Shown here: positions 32,788-40,631 of the stretch, piece after piece
How the letters are laid out: each line of letters begins with the position of its first letter
How positions within the stretch are numbered: the stretch's first letter is position 1
IMG/VR virus record: IMGVR_UViG_3300033145_001465
Location: 1 to 42,549 of that record
Strand: one strand, 5' to 3'
Source: a virus
DNA length: 42,549 nt
Program-made: the position numbers and the translations under genes
The notes under the pieces: model-generated
The model's database searches: none
The model's input: the letters and a program-made list of their open reading frames with translations, nothing else
Told to the model about the DNA's origin: nothing

Positions 32788-34794
32788 ATGACAGATCCAA
32801 ATATCGCAGGAGTTCAGAGATCTCTTTTTCCGGAGGGCGTCGAAGTACACGAACGTCATTTGGCTTGGACTGAGTCCACAAAGATTATTGAGATACTCCG
32901 CAGGTTTTTGAATACTACTACTCAAGGGGTATTTTCTGGTTTAGCTGCCTCAATTAACGCAGTTGACGATACTCTTATTGATGTTGCCAGCGGAGATGGA
33001 TATACTGTAGGCTCTGTATTTGCCGAATTAACAGCCGGACAAGTTGGCGTAGCATTAGCAGATTACACATCTAGTACTATTAATTATGTCACATTGGTTG
33101 CAGCGGACGACGATCAGGATCCGGAGCCTCATGAGTTTAACGGAACTGCTCCATATACGAAGGTTGCTCGGACAGCAACTTTCAATATTCTGACAGAGAC
33201 ATCTTATAATGCATTAACGAGCGCCCAGAAGGATCTTCGTCTAATTATTGCTCAGGTAACTGCTCAGGGTGCAGGCATTAGTCTTGTACCCTCAAATATC
33301 GTACAGTCTTCGGCATATATCGATTTATTGACATCGAATCAGCCTTCTGCCATATCAGGAGTGAGGATATCTGAAATTTCGATTACTACTTCATTAGGAG
33401 TAGGCGAACTAGAATTTATTGTTGCCACGACAGATTTGCGATGGAAGGCTCCAGGGGACGCCTTATTTGGAACGGCGGTAACGGTGTCAGCATCTGGTGA
33501 GTATACCTTAGCTAATAATGGGGCAACGAGTTTTATTAAGGTGGTTGTTACTACGGGATCGCTGCCTGGATTAGACGCATCTGATAATATTACTGTTGTA
33601 AACTTATATGGTCAGCTTGTTAATAGGTTAACTGCGGAGGATGATCTTCACAGGAGTAAGGTAGGTTCAGGTCTACCCTCGGAGAATAACCCTCATGGAT
33701 TGAGCGCTGACGATTTAGGTGAGGGGATTTTATCGGTTTTAGAGGAGCATCAGGATCTGGAGCATTCAAATGGGATTGAAGGGCTGAGGGGAGGGTCGAC
33801 GGTAGCATCTTCGATCACTAATGGGGGAGCATCACCTGATTTTATTACGGTAGGAAATGTTTTATCGGGAGAGGCTGCTTATGTCAATGGTGTTACTATT
33901 GTCAATTTGTCTACAACGCAGGTAATCTTTTCGGACGCAGTTTTATTTCAGTCTCTGTATGAGGTTTATCTGGATCAGGGCGCATTTCCAAGGAAAAGTT
34001 TGCGGGCACAGTTTTCAACGAATCCTGTAAATATCCTTGGTTTGGAGCTTGTCGATTTATCTAAGGAGAAGGTTGCAGGTTCATATATTTTAGCGTGGGT
34101 TTTGGCAGATTCTGTCCTTAGTTGGGATGGTGGCGATCCGGTTGAAGTGACTGACGACGGACAGTATATCTTGTATGATTCTGAAAATATTTATTCATTG
34201 ACGGTTGATGTGATTGTGGGATCTTTACCTGGTACTAATAAGTCAGATACAATAGTGGTGACTGATCATATTAATGAGGAGTTCTACTTGTGGCTTGCAA
34301 TAACGACATGGGATGGAGTCCTGGATCTTGTTCAGATTGTAGATAAAAGATTGTTCGGAACGATGGCATATACGCATATTCGAGATGATGCTCGTTTAGA
34401 AAATTTTGAATCTCCGACTGATGAACTAAGATCAAACGGTATTGTTAATGATCCGGATCTGGTGCTATTATCTGGCGCAACAGCTTTGACTCCTGTCGTA
34501 GAATCTGGAGTATCTTATGTCACAGGAAAACGCTTTGTAACAACGCGGCAAGTTGTTACATTAATTGATGGTTCGACGAACTATATCTACATAAATGAAA
34601 CTGGTATAATTCAGGTGGTTCAATCGCAAGATGATTTACCTGATCAAAGAGCTGACGTAGCTACTGTAACGTTGGTGGGCGGGTTAATAACGAGTTTAAC
34701 GGATACGCGGCGGCTAATTGGTCATCTCGATGAACGTTTGGAAGGTCAACTTTCAGTAGATACGTTACGAATGTTAATATGGGCGAATGCCTAG
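32788..34794 (+). CDS. Tail fibre protein with repeated beta modules
   Basis: A 668-residue protein with AGGAG SD. The first 180 residues look like a baseplate-attachment region. SENNPHGLSADDLGEGILSV (about 298-317) contains NPHGL, common in phage tail fibres. Residues 186-272 and 413-492 are two copies of one module (pattern L-W/SW ... VTVSASGEYTL ... GSLPG-SD-I-VV), with a third in the 842-residue neighbour. The C-terminus (about 560-668) is another beta-rich segment. It probably forms a fibre or its connector. Insertion of the HNH gene just upstream separates it from the 842-residue gene. Confidence 0.65.
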   Translation: MTDPNIAGVQRSLFPEGVEVHERHLAWTESTKIIEILRRFLNTTTQGVFSGLAASINAVDDTLIDVASGDGYTVGSVFAELTAGQVGVALADYTSSTINYVTLVAADDDQDPEPHEFNGTAPYTKVARTATFNILTETSYNALTSAQKDLRLIIAQVTAQGAGISLVPSNIVQSSAYIDLLTSNQPSAISGVRISEISITTSLGVGELEFIVATTDLRWKAPGDALFGTAVTVSASGEYTLANNGATSFIKVVVTTGSLPGLDASDNITVVNLYGQLVNRLTAEDDLHRSKVGSGLPSENNPHGLSADDLGEGILSVLEEHQDLEHSNGIEGLRGGSTVASSITNGGASPDFITVGNVLSGEAAYVNGVTIVNLSTTQVIFSDAVLFQSLYEVYLDQGAFPRKSLRAQFSTNPVNILGLELVDLSKEKVAGSYILAWVLADSVLSWDGGDPVEVTDDGQYILYDSENIYSLTVDVIVGSLPGTNKSDTIVVTDHINEEFYLWLAITTWDGVLDLVQIVDKRLFGTMAYTHIRDDARLENFESPTDELRSNGIVNDPDLVLLSGATALTPVVESGVSYVTGKRFVTTRQVVTLIDGSTNYIYINETGIIQVVQSQDDLPDQRADVATVTLVGGLITSLTDTRRLIGHLDERLEGQLSVDTLRMLIWANA

Positions 34795-34803
34795 GAGGTA
34801 AAA

Positions 34804-35253
34804 ATGCCAGACGTAGTAAATGAACGGTTGTTCGGCGAGCATATTGTGATGCTCGCAAATGATGGTGATGTAAACTATCAGGATATTTTAGCTCAAGTAG
34901 TCCTATATGAAGCCCCAGCAGATAAGCGGGCGATAATTAAGGATTTTCGTGTGACTCCAGCTATAATCGATCCGAATAATGTAGATGAGGTTTCATGGCC
35001 AGCCAGTAATGTTACAGCTAACAATATACATTTGAAGTTGGAAAAGTCAACTTTGTTTGTAACTGAAGCAACAAGTCCTGATTTATATCCGAAAGCCTTG
35101 TATATGGGCAATTTTTCGGGGGCTGTTTTGCCTATGTTGGTATTGGAGCCTTTGGAACGTTTGATATTATCTTGGATTTGGAATACGTCAAGCGATCAGA
35201 CGTTTGAGATATTCACATTAGCACGAGTTTCAGGATTGGAGGTTCAGGTATGA
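34804..35253 (+). CDS. Small fibre-region virion protein
   Basis: A 149-residue protein with a strong AGGAGG SD. It is beta-rich (KRAIIKDFRVTPAI; NIHLKLEKSTLFVT; QTFEIFTLARVSGLEVQV) with a plan like the small jelly-roll type proteins among phage fibre or head-surface genes. It overlaps the next gene by ATGA. Location after the fibre gene suggests a receptor-binding tip, fibre adaptor or decoration, without a recognisable family. Confidence 0.5.
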   Translation: MPDVVNERLFGEHIVMLANDGDVNYQDILAQVVLYEAPADKRAIIKDFRVTPAIIDPNNVDEVSWPASNVTANNIHLKLEKSTLFVTEATSPDLYPKALYMGNFSGAVLPMLVLEPLERLILSWIWNTSSDQTFEIFTLARVSGLEVQV

Positions 35254-35972
35254 CTACTGGAGTATTAAATAGGAAAAAGTTGGATCAGATTGTTATCATA
35301 ACAGCAGCCGCAATTGTGACGCCGCCTTTTGATATTAAATGCGTATGGGCTATCCCTTCGGGGCAGCTTGCAGATTTTATGAATGCTAATATGGCGTCGG
35401 AAACGCTCGGAGTGGCAGGAGTAAATCAAAATGCTTTGCCGTTTGAGTTTCAACAGGGTGCAACACCTGCAGTGAAATATGGGGCATGGGCAGTTGTAGG
35501 ATTACGCCAGATGATAACTAAGGCTGATCAGCCTTGGTCTCCTGCTACGGGGTATGATACTCCCGCAGAGCTTATCGGCAATAGTGACGTTTCTTGGCCT
35601 ATTGATCTGACGGCGTTAGCGACTCCGACTCTAGGTTTAAATATTGATGGAGGAGGAGCTTTTGACGTAGATTTTACCACTTCGTCACCTGTAGCAACAG
35701 ATGGGGATTTAAGTAAAGTTGTCAAGGCTCTGAATACGGATGTAACTTTTACTGCTCAAGCAATTGCGTTTGCCGAGGGATTAGGAGCAAATAGGCGATT
35801 GGCCATACAGACTAAAAGCACATCAGGTGGAAGTGTTGTAATAACAACCCCAAGTGCGGGGGACGACGTATCAACGAAATTTGGTTTTATTGTAGGGCAA
35901 TCAGATGCTGGATCTGTACCTACTGAACTGTTCAGATTTCAGGATACTCCTGCAGCATTAATCGTATCTTAG
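35250..35972 (+). CDS. Fibre-region virion protein with shared beta module
   Basis: A 240-residue protein. About 1-100 is one domain with IKCVWAIPSGQLADFMNANM and GAWAVVGLRQM; about 126-216 (TLGLNIDGGGAFDVDFTTSS ... DDVSTKFGFIVG) is the module also found in the beta-helix, pre-sheath and sheath proteins. Coupling by ATGA to the previous gene and an AGGAGG SD for the next place it in a three-gene set. Receptor-binding or adaptor function is inferred from position only. Confidence 0.5.
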   Translation: MTTGVLNRKKLDQIVIITAAAIVTPPFDIKCVWAIPSGQLADFMNANMASETLGVAGVNQNALPFEFQQGATPAVKYGAWAVVGLRQMITKADQPWSPATGYDTPAELIGNSDVSWPIDLTALATPTLGLNIDGGGAFDVDFTTSSPVATDGDLSKVVKALNTDVTFTAQAIAFAEGLGANRRLAIQTKSTSGGSVVITTPSAGDDVSTKFGFIVGQSDAGSVPTELFRFQDTPAALIVS

Positions 35973-35982
35973 GAGGTAGGAA

Positions 35983-36558
35983 ATGGGACAAGAAGTAAAA
36001 CCTTTGATGGCTGGTGGTGAAGGTGACGAGTTATCAGCGGATATTTTAGTTGAGCTGGAGCTACTTAACAGTAAGCAGAGGAATACCTTGGTACAGTTGG
36101 CCAGGTATGATAATACGGATACCGGCGGAGGGAATACGAGAGAGGTCATTCCGGCAGTTCCTGCGGGTGAGCAATATGTTATTACAGGTATGAAGATAGC
36201 TATGGAGTGGTTTACGGCAACGTCCGGGATCAAGACTGGATTTCTCACGAGAAATCCATTATATGGTACGGACGTGAATCTGCGGCCGTGGATTAATAGA
36301 ATTATTGGGTTTACTACTGCAGCCGGTACCAGTGGTAGGGTAGTCGCCTATTTTGATATAGTGAGTGGCTGGGAGGTCACGGATATTGGTTCAGCTGCGA
36401 TTACGACAGTAAAGAATCACCCTCACGGGCCATTTGTGCTTGCCGCTGGGGAGAGTGTCGATTGGACTTGGACGAATGCAGGCACCAGTAGGACGAATGC
36501 CACAATAATGATGTTTACGGGTTATCGTCTGTCTGCAGTGGCAGAACCAATTATTTAA
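35983..36558 (+). CDS. Small virion protein ending the tail operon
   Basis: A 191-residue protein with a strong AGGAGG SD. It has a first helical part (SADILVELELLNSKQRNTLV) then a beta-rich domain (GEQYVITGMKIAMEWFTATS; SVDWTWTNAGTSRTNATIMM), again jelly-roll-like. It is the last of three small fibre-region proteins and ends 31 bases before the next non-virion gene. A terminator-like hairpin 100 bases further on may end this transcript. Family unknown. Confidence 0.5.
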   Translation: MGQEVKPLMAGGEGDELSADILVELELLNSKQRNTLVQLARYDNTDTGGGNTREVIPAVPAGEQYVITGMKIAMEWFTATSGIKTGFLTRNPLYGTDVNLRPWINRIIGFTTAAGTSGRVVAYFDIVSGWEVTDIGSAAITTVKNHPHGPFVLAAGESVDWTWTNAGTSRTNATIMMFTGYRLSAVAEPII

Positions 36559-36589
36559 GGTAAGTTAAATAATCTTGTAACTACTTAGT

Positions 36590-36994
36590 ATGTCTAGGAG
36601 TAAAACAGATTATGAATTGATAGACTACTGTCGAGAACCTCTCCCTGAAAAGAGAGTATGCTCCGCCTGCTATTTTGCAAATTGTAGGCGGAGCATTATT
36701 TATATTACGAAGAATTTAGACACAATTCGTAACCAGATTTGGAAAATCCGAGTATCAAATGGGCCTATCCCACAGCCAGTGGAGATAAGGCACGGGCGAA
36801 GTCCTATTAATTTGAGTCTGCATACTTGTTCCATGTTTAAGAAGATTGTATTTTTAGATGGGGACGACTTTGAAGATGGTCCTGATTACGGCGATTATTT
36901 TGTTCAACACGAACGAGAGATGAGAAGGCGCAGGTATCCGGCGTATTTGGATCATGGTCGAAAACCTTTGGATTTGAAAGGGCACAAAGATTGA
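36590..36994 (+). CDS. Cys-containing small protein coupled to the exonuclease
   Basis: A 134-residue protein. Cys14, C24, C27, C32 and C80 (CREP ... CSACYFANC ... HTCS) suggest a metal site. The C-terminus is basic then HGRKPLDLKGHKD. No SD precedes ATG 36590, but the stop overlaps the exonuclease start (TTGA), which argues that the gene is real and expressed with it. A strong terminator-like hairpin lies within the codons for C24-C32. Function unknown; zinc- or iron-binding is inferred from spacing. Confidence 0.5.
   Translation: MSRSKTDYELIDYCREPLPEKRVCSACYFANCRRSIIYITKNLDTIRNQIWKIRVSNGPIPQPVEIRHGRSPINLSLHTCSMFKKIVFLDGDDFEDGPDYGDYFVQHEREMRRRRYPAYLDHGRKPLDLKGHKD
36658..36696 (+). terminator. 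Terminator-like hairpin inside a coding region
   Basis: A 13-bp stem, ATGCTCCGCCTGC (36658-36670) with GTAGGCGGAGCAT (36684-36696, one G-T pair), 13-base loop, then TATTTATATTA. It is placed 100 bases after the last tail gene, within the Cys-containing 134-residue frame. It may end or attenuate the tail transcript. Confidence 0.5.
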
Positions 36995-38556
36995 AATATT
37001 TATTGATTGACGGTAATCCGATTTGTCATAGGGCATATCATGTATTTAATTTAAGTACTGCAGATAAAGTTCCAACTGGGGTTTTGTTTGGTTCGATCTC
37101 AATTTTGAAGTCTTTATTGGAGAGTCTGGATTATGATGATGTGGTAATCTGTTGGGATAAAGGTAAGAGGCTGAGGAGAGAATTATATCCTGCATATAAG
37201 CATAAGGTATTCACGCCTCCGGCTGAGGGAGAGGAGCCCTATTTCAGACCAGAGGAGTTTTTCCCGCAAGTAGAGCTATTACAAGACTTTTTGCATGATG
37301 TGGGAGCAAAGCAGTTTATGATTGAGGGTGTAGAGGCTGACGACCTGCTCGGGATAATCTCACAGGATCTGAGGGATATGGGTCATACTGTTATGATTGC
37401 AACTATCGACTCAGATATGCAACAGCTAATAGACGGCAAGGATGTCACGGTTTATGATACAAAGAAAAAGCAGGTGCTAGACGAGGCTTGGTTTTTGCAG
37501 ACTTATGGAGTAGAGCCGATTAAGCTCATTGATATAAAAGCTTTGACTGGGGACGGTTCGGATAATATTCCGGGCATTAAAGGCGTAGGGATAAAGACGG
37601 CTTTAAAGATGGTTAGAGGGTTTGACGGGATAGACAATTTATATGAATCGGGTTTACCTGATAAAGCGGATAAGCGTACTCGGTCAGTTTATGAAAACTT
37701 TCAGAGGGTTATGTTCAATAAGTCCTTAATCAAGATTTTTCGATTACCTGAAGAGCTCGGTGAGGAGCAGTCTGAATATTTGAAGCAGTGGTTTTTGAAT
37801 TTTAAAGGGGATCCTCACATAGACAAGGTTGCAGCCCGCGCCTTATTGGAGCATTGGGAAATTCAGAAATTCGCAGATGGTGAGCTTCTCGAATGGTTTG
37901 CAAATTGTTTTGCAGATGAGGATCCAAAGATGAGGAAGGTTAGAGATGCTCAAGTTCTTGACGAAGAGTTATCATCTTGTATATGTTGTAGGGCTATCAC
38001 GGTTCAAAGCGAGGAACCTATATCCCTGATAAATTCTGAGCCTGTTCCGGCTGTTGGGAAAGTTCGAACTGATTGGATGATTATAGGAAGAAATCCAGGC
38101 GAAGAGGAAGACAGGGATGGTGAACCCTTTATTGGAAAAGCTGGTAAAAGGTTGAACAAGATGATCGAGGATATCGGTCAGACCAGAGACGACTTCTGGA
38201 TTACAAATGTAGTGAAGTGTTATAGTCCAGGCAATCGACCTCCGATCTTAGAAGAGATTGAAAATTGTACTAAGTTCTTGCAACGAGAGATCGACCTGAT
38301 CCAGCCTAAGTTAATTGTCACCTGTGGTAAAGAAGCGTTTGAGTCAGTTGTTGGAGTGAGAGACGGCTTTTTAAAGAATGCTGGAGCAGTGATTGACGGG
38401 AAAGATTGTCATGGCCGAGTCAAAGTTCCAAGCTCTTGTTTAGTGATTGTATTCAATCATCCGTCCCACGCATTGAGAAGTCCGCAGGGCGAAGAAACGT
38501 TCAAGATTTGTACATCAGTATTACGTAGGATAATACAGGGGTTAGAAAGCTCTTAA
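36991..38556 (+). CDS. Fusion of 5'-3' exonuclease (FEN/PIN-type) and family-4-like uracil-DNA glycosylase
   Basis: A 521-residue protein from TTG 36991. Residues 1-300 are a T4/T5/Pol I-type 5' nuclease: LLIDGN (D7), WDKGKRLRRELYPAYKHK (D56), EADD (E115, D117, D118), IDSD (D140, D142), then TGDGSDNIPGIKGVGIKTA (D188, D191), the helix-three-turn-helix. Residues about 325-521 are a uracil-DNA glycosylase of the Fe-S kind: GEPFIGKAGKRL (377-388), TNVVKCYSPGNRPP (405-418) and NHPSHALRS (489-497). C330, C333 (or C332), C410 and C426 fit the four cluster ligands. The first UDG motif reads GRNPG where families 4 and 5 have GEAPG or GLAPG. The two activities would act in flap/primer removal and uracil excision. 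Confidence 0.85.
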   Translation: MKYLLIDGNPICHRAYHVFNLSTADKVPTGVLFGSISILKSLLESLDYDDVVICWDKGKRLRRELYPAYKHKVFTPPAEGEEPYFRPEEFFPQVELLQDFLHDVGAKQFMIEGVEADDLLGIISQDLRDMGHTVMIATIDSDMQQLIDGKDVTVYDTKKKQVLDEAWFLQTYGVEPIKLIDIKALTGDGSDNIPGIKGVGIKTALKMVRGFDGIDNLYESGLPDKADKRTRSVYENFQRVMFNKSLIKIFRLPEELGEEQSEYLKQWFLNFKGDPHIDKVAARALLEHWEIQKFADGELLEWFANCFADEDPKMRKVRDAQVLDEELSSCICCRAITVQSEEPISLINSEPVPAVGKVRTDWMIIGRNPGEEEDRDGEPFIGKAGKRLNKMIEDIGQTRDDFWITNVVKCYSPGNRPPILEEIENCTKFLQREIDLIQPKLIVTCGKEAFESVVGVRDGFLKNAGAVIDGKDCHGRVKVPSSCLVIVFNHPSHALRSPQGEETFKICTSVLRRIIQGLESS

Positions 38557-38578
38557 TACTTTACACTTTATTACTGAG

Positions 38579-38612
38579 AAAACCTCTTGAAGTCCACAGG
38601 ACAAAGCAGGAG
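38579..38612 (+). repeat. 34-base repeat, copy 2
   Basis: Identical over 34 bases to 14671-14704. Here it precedes, rather than follows, a NUMOD3-HNH gene. It ends GCAGGAG but no obvious gene starts just after it (only a 12-codon frame from ATG 38632). The same two-part hairpin is possible. The surrounding 38557-38705 is otherwise an AT-rich gap with no gene. Confidence 0.85.
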
Positions 38613-38652
38613 TCCTACGAACTTCCCTATGTTATTCCCTCATTTTACACTT

Positions 38653-38683
38653 TTGAATAGTGTTTAATAGTTTTGTATATAAT
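38653..38683 (+). promoter_or_regulatory. Possible promoter before the third HNH gene
   Basis: TTGAAT (38653-38658) and TATAAT (38678-38683), with a long 19-base spacer, precede the SD AGGAGA of the HNH gene. The -10 is perfect, but spacing and -35 are poor, and the region is AT-rich, so chance is possible. Confidence 0.35.
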
Positions 38684-38705
38684 AATATTGATAGGAGACT
38701 TCAAT

Positions 38706-39497
38706 TTGTTACATGAGCAAAAAGGTAAGCACAAAGAAACCCGGGCCAAAAGTCACTCTGAAGGCTGGATTAGTCCGAATAAGGGCAGGGTCGGCAGAAA
38801 GCACACAGCTGAGACCAGGAAGAAGATGAGTGCGGCTGCTTCCGGAGAGAATAATCCTAATTTTGGCAAAAAGCATACTGCTGAGTCTAAGGCGAAGATA
38901 AGCAAGGCGCTTTCTGGAGAGAATAATCCTAGGTATGGTAGAAAGCATTCAGCTGAGACCAAGGAGAAGATGAGCGCGGCTAAGAAGGGTAAAAAGCATT
39001 CAGCTGAATCCCTGGAGAAGATGAGTGCGGCTAAGAAGGGCAGTAACAGTCCTAATTGGAATCTAAACAGGGAAGAAGTTGCTAGGAGAGCAGCAGTACG
39101 TGGGCTTATGTGGCATTATTTGAATTTACGATTGGGAGCTAAGATAGACGATCATGAAGTTACTAGAATTTTAGGGTATTCAAAGTCGGAGTTTATAGCT
39201 GCTATTGAGGGTAAGTTTTGTTCTGGTATGCAGTGGGGTGATAGGGGAGTGAAGAGGGATAAATGGCAGATGCATCATAAGATTCCCGTATTATGGTTTG
39301 TAAAATTTAATGTAACTGACCCCATGGTTATTAATGCTTTAGACAATTTGAAACTTCTGTGGCACCTGGATCATAGGAAAGAGCACAAACGTGTGCGGAA
39401 GTTCACAAAAGAACAGAAAAGTTCTGGGTGGAGTTATTTGTTTGGCATGTTGAGCACTCTCGACGAAAGCCGATCAATCTTAGCTTTATCTAATTAG
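38706..39497 (+). pseudogene. NUMOD3-HNH homing endonuclease, frameshifted at the C-terminus
   Basis: A frame from TTG 38706 (AGGAGA SD eight bases upstream; an earlier TTG at 38673 has none) encodes NUMOD3 repeats (KGRVGRKHTAETRKKMSAAA), the helical middle domain (NREEVARRAAVRGLMWHYLN) and the HNH core WQMHHKIPVLWF with NALDNLKLLW. At about 39416-39420 the run reads CAGAAAAGTT, while the first copy has CAGAAAAAGTT: one A is lost, so TKEQKKFWVELF becomes TKEQKSSGWSYLF. A second base is missing near 39484. The HNH core is upstream of the break, so some activity might remain, but the conserved tail is gone. Restoring both frames gives homology to the first copy down to about 39530. Confidence 0.8.
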
Positions 39498-39572
39498 GCA
39501 ACCCGTAGACCATCCCAGCAATGAGTACCAATTGATTTATTTAATAAAAGACAAGAAAAGCCTGATTTTTAC

Positions 39573-39601
39573 TTGACAAAGGCCTGATTGTCTATTATAC
39601 T
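39573..39601 (+). promoter_or_regulatory. Sigma70-type promoter, copy 1 of a duplicated module
   Basis: TTGACA (39573-39578), 17-base spacer, TATACT (39596-39601), 39 bases before the first small gene of the cluster. The -35 region and upstream part (39554-39584) match 41258-41288 in 29 of 31 bases. GCCTGAT occurs on both sides of the -35, which could be a binding site. Confidence 0.85.
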
Positions 39602-39640
39602 CTTATTATAAGCAATTAACAAAGGAAGGAGTAAAAGAAG

Positions 39641-39865
39641 ATGGAAGACTTGGTATTACATCGGATAGGCAAGCCGGTAATTAAGAGGGTTAAAATGTAT
39701 CGGTGCTACGTTTGCAAGAAATATTACCTAGAAGACGAACTGGTAATATGCACCGGATGTGGTAAGGTAATGTGCCCAGAACATCCGATGGGGAATAAAG
39801 GCGACGACGACTATTGCGTAACGTGTCATGATAAGCTGCCAACGAAACATGGAGAGCAGCATTAA
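39641..39865 (+). CDS. Small cross-brace zinc-finger protein
   Basis: A 74-residue protein with SD AAGGAAGGAG. Its ligands are C22-x2-C25, C37-x2-C40, C45-x2-H48, C59-x2-C62: eight Cys/His in the order of a two-zinc cross-brace (RING/FYVE/PHD-like) fold, read as YRCYVCKKYY ... CTGCGKVMCPEH ... YCVTCHD. It is the first gene after the consensus promoter, so probably early expressed. Such small zinc proteins often take over host factors or bind nucleic acid; no target can be read from the sequence. Confidence 0.65.
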   Translation: MEDLVLHRIGKPVIKRVKMYRCYVCKKYYLEDELVICTGCGKVMCPEHPMGNKGDDDYCVTCHDKLPTKHGEQH

Positions 39866-39941
39866 TCTACGAATAGCATTCTTATTATATGATGCAGGTT
39901 CCAGTATCGAATCAATGCTCATTAGGAGAAAGGAGTAGAAA

Positions 39942-40151
39942 ATGGGAAGAGGTATTTTAGGTGATCGGGATTGGGATATCTGGAAGCCTAAAGAAACAGC
40001 TAAGAAATCGAAAGAGAAAAAGTGTAGTCGGTGTAATGAAGTATTGAGTACCGAGAATTTTAAGAGGGGCGGCCAATATTTTATGGAGTTTGTTTGCGAT
40101 AAATGTTTTGTAATTGCAAGAACTTTATGGTTAGAAATCGATATGAGGTAG
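39942..40151 (+). CDS. Small zinc-ribbon protein
   Basis: A 69-residue protein with leader AAAGGAGTAGAAAATG. C28-x2-C31 and C52-x2-C55 (KKCSRCNEVLSTENFKRGG ... VCDKCF) form a zinc ribbon of the kind found at the start of many HNH-like or stand-alone phage proteins (CSxC-xx-L---F). The C-terminus is helical. No nuclease residues follow, so it is not an HNH enzyme as it stands. Second gene of the promoter-proximal small-gene cluster. Confidence 0.6.
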   Translation: MGRGILGDRDWDIWKPKETAKKSKEKKCSRCNEVLSTENFKRGGQYFMEFVCDKCFVIARTLWLEIDMR

Positions 40152-40155
40152 AAAA

Positions 40156-40479
40156 ATGAACAAAAAGTTGGAACAGTATAAAGCCGAACGGAGAGCAAAA
40201 TTCAACCAGTTTGTGGATGACCTGATCGATAACGAGTCGGAGTGGGAAGGCGGAGTCCTGATCGATAATGGTATACATGCGGGAAGGAGTACAACGGAGA
40301 TAGTAGCCATAATGAGAGATAAAAAGCAGGGTACATTCTTTCGGGTAATTGGTAAAGAATTTGACTGTGGAGTCCATACTGATTATGGGAGTGTCGATGA
40401 CGCTAGATCATCTGATCGACATATTGTGATAAATGGTTATGGGAGTCATGTTTTTGAAATAGTTAAAAAGGAGGAGTAG
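40156..40479 (+). CDS. Small protein, unknown
   Basis: A 107-residue protein starting 4 bases after the previous stop. The beginning is helical and charged (NKKLEQYKAERRAKFNQFVD) and the rest alpha-beta (GVLIDNGIHAGRSTTEIVAI; DRHIVINGYGSHVFEIVKKE). Its SD, GAGGTAG, overlaps the previous stop. A single Cys is present. No family is recognised. It lies in the early-type small-gene cluster. Confidence 0.5.
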   Translation: MNKKLEQYKAERRAKFNQFVDDLIDNESEWEGGVLIDNGIHAGRSTTEIVAIMRDKKQGTFFRVIGKEFDCGVHTDYGSVDDARSSDRHIVINGYGSHVFEIVKKEE

Positions 40480-40482
40480 AAA

Positions 40483-40614
40483 ATGGTTTATGAAATTTTA
40501 TTGTCAGTTAGTATATATCAAAAGTTTATTGAAATTTTTGCTTCATTACTGGAGTTCGAAGATACGGGCAGTAGGGACGGATTCAAGAGTTGGCGGAATA
40601 AATACGACAATTAA
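40483..40614 (+). CDS. Very small protein, 43 residues
   Basis: ATG 40483 with leader AAGGAGGAGTAGAAA, identical in its core to those of its neighbours, opens 43 codons ending TAA 40612: MVYEILLSVSIYQKFIEIFA, then SLLEFEDTGSRDGFKSWRNK YDN. The first half is an amphipathic or membrane-associating helix and the second polar. The shared SD leader is the main argument that it is a real gene. Confidence 0.6.
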   Translation: MVYEILLSVSIYQKFIEIFASLLEFEDTGSRDGFKSWRNKYDN

Positions 40615-40631
40615 TTACGGAGGAGTAGAAA

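Noticed and set aside
39728-40198. 156-codon open frame on the minus strand
   Set aside because: It lies opposite two small genes with zinc motifs and good SDs, and lacks an SD of its own.
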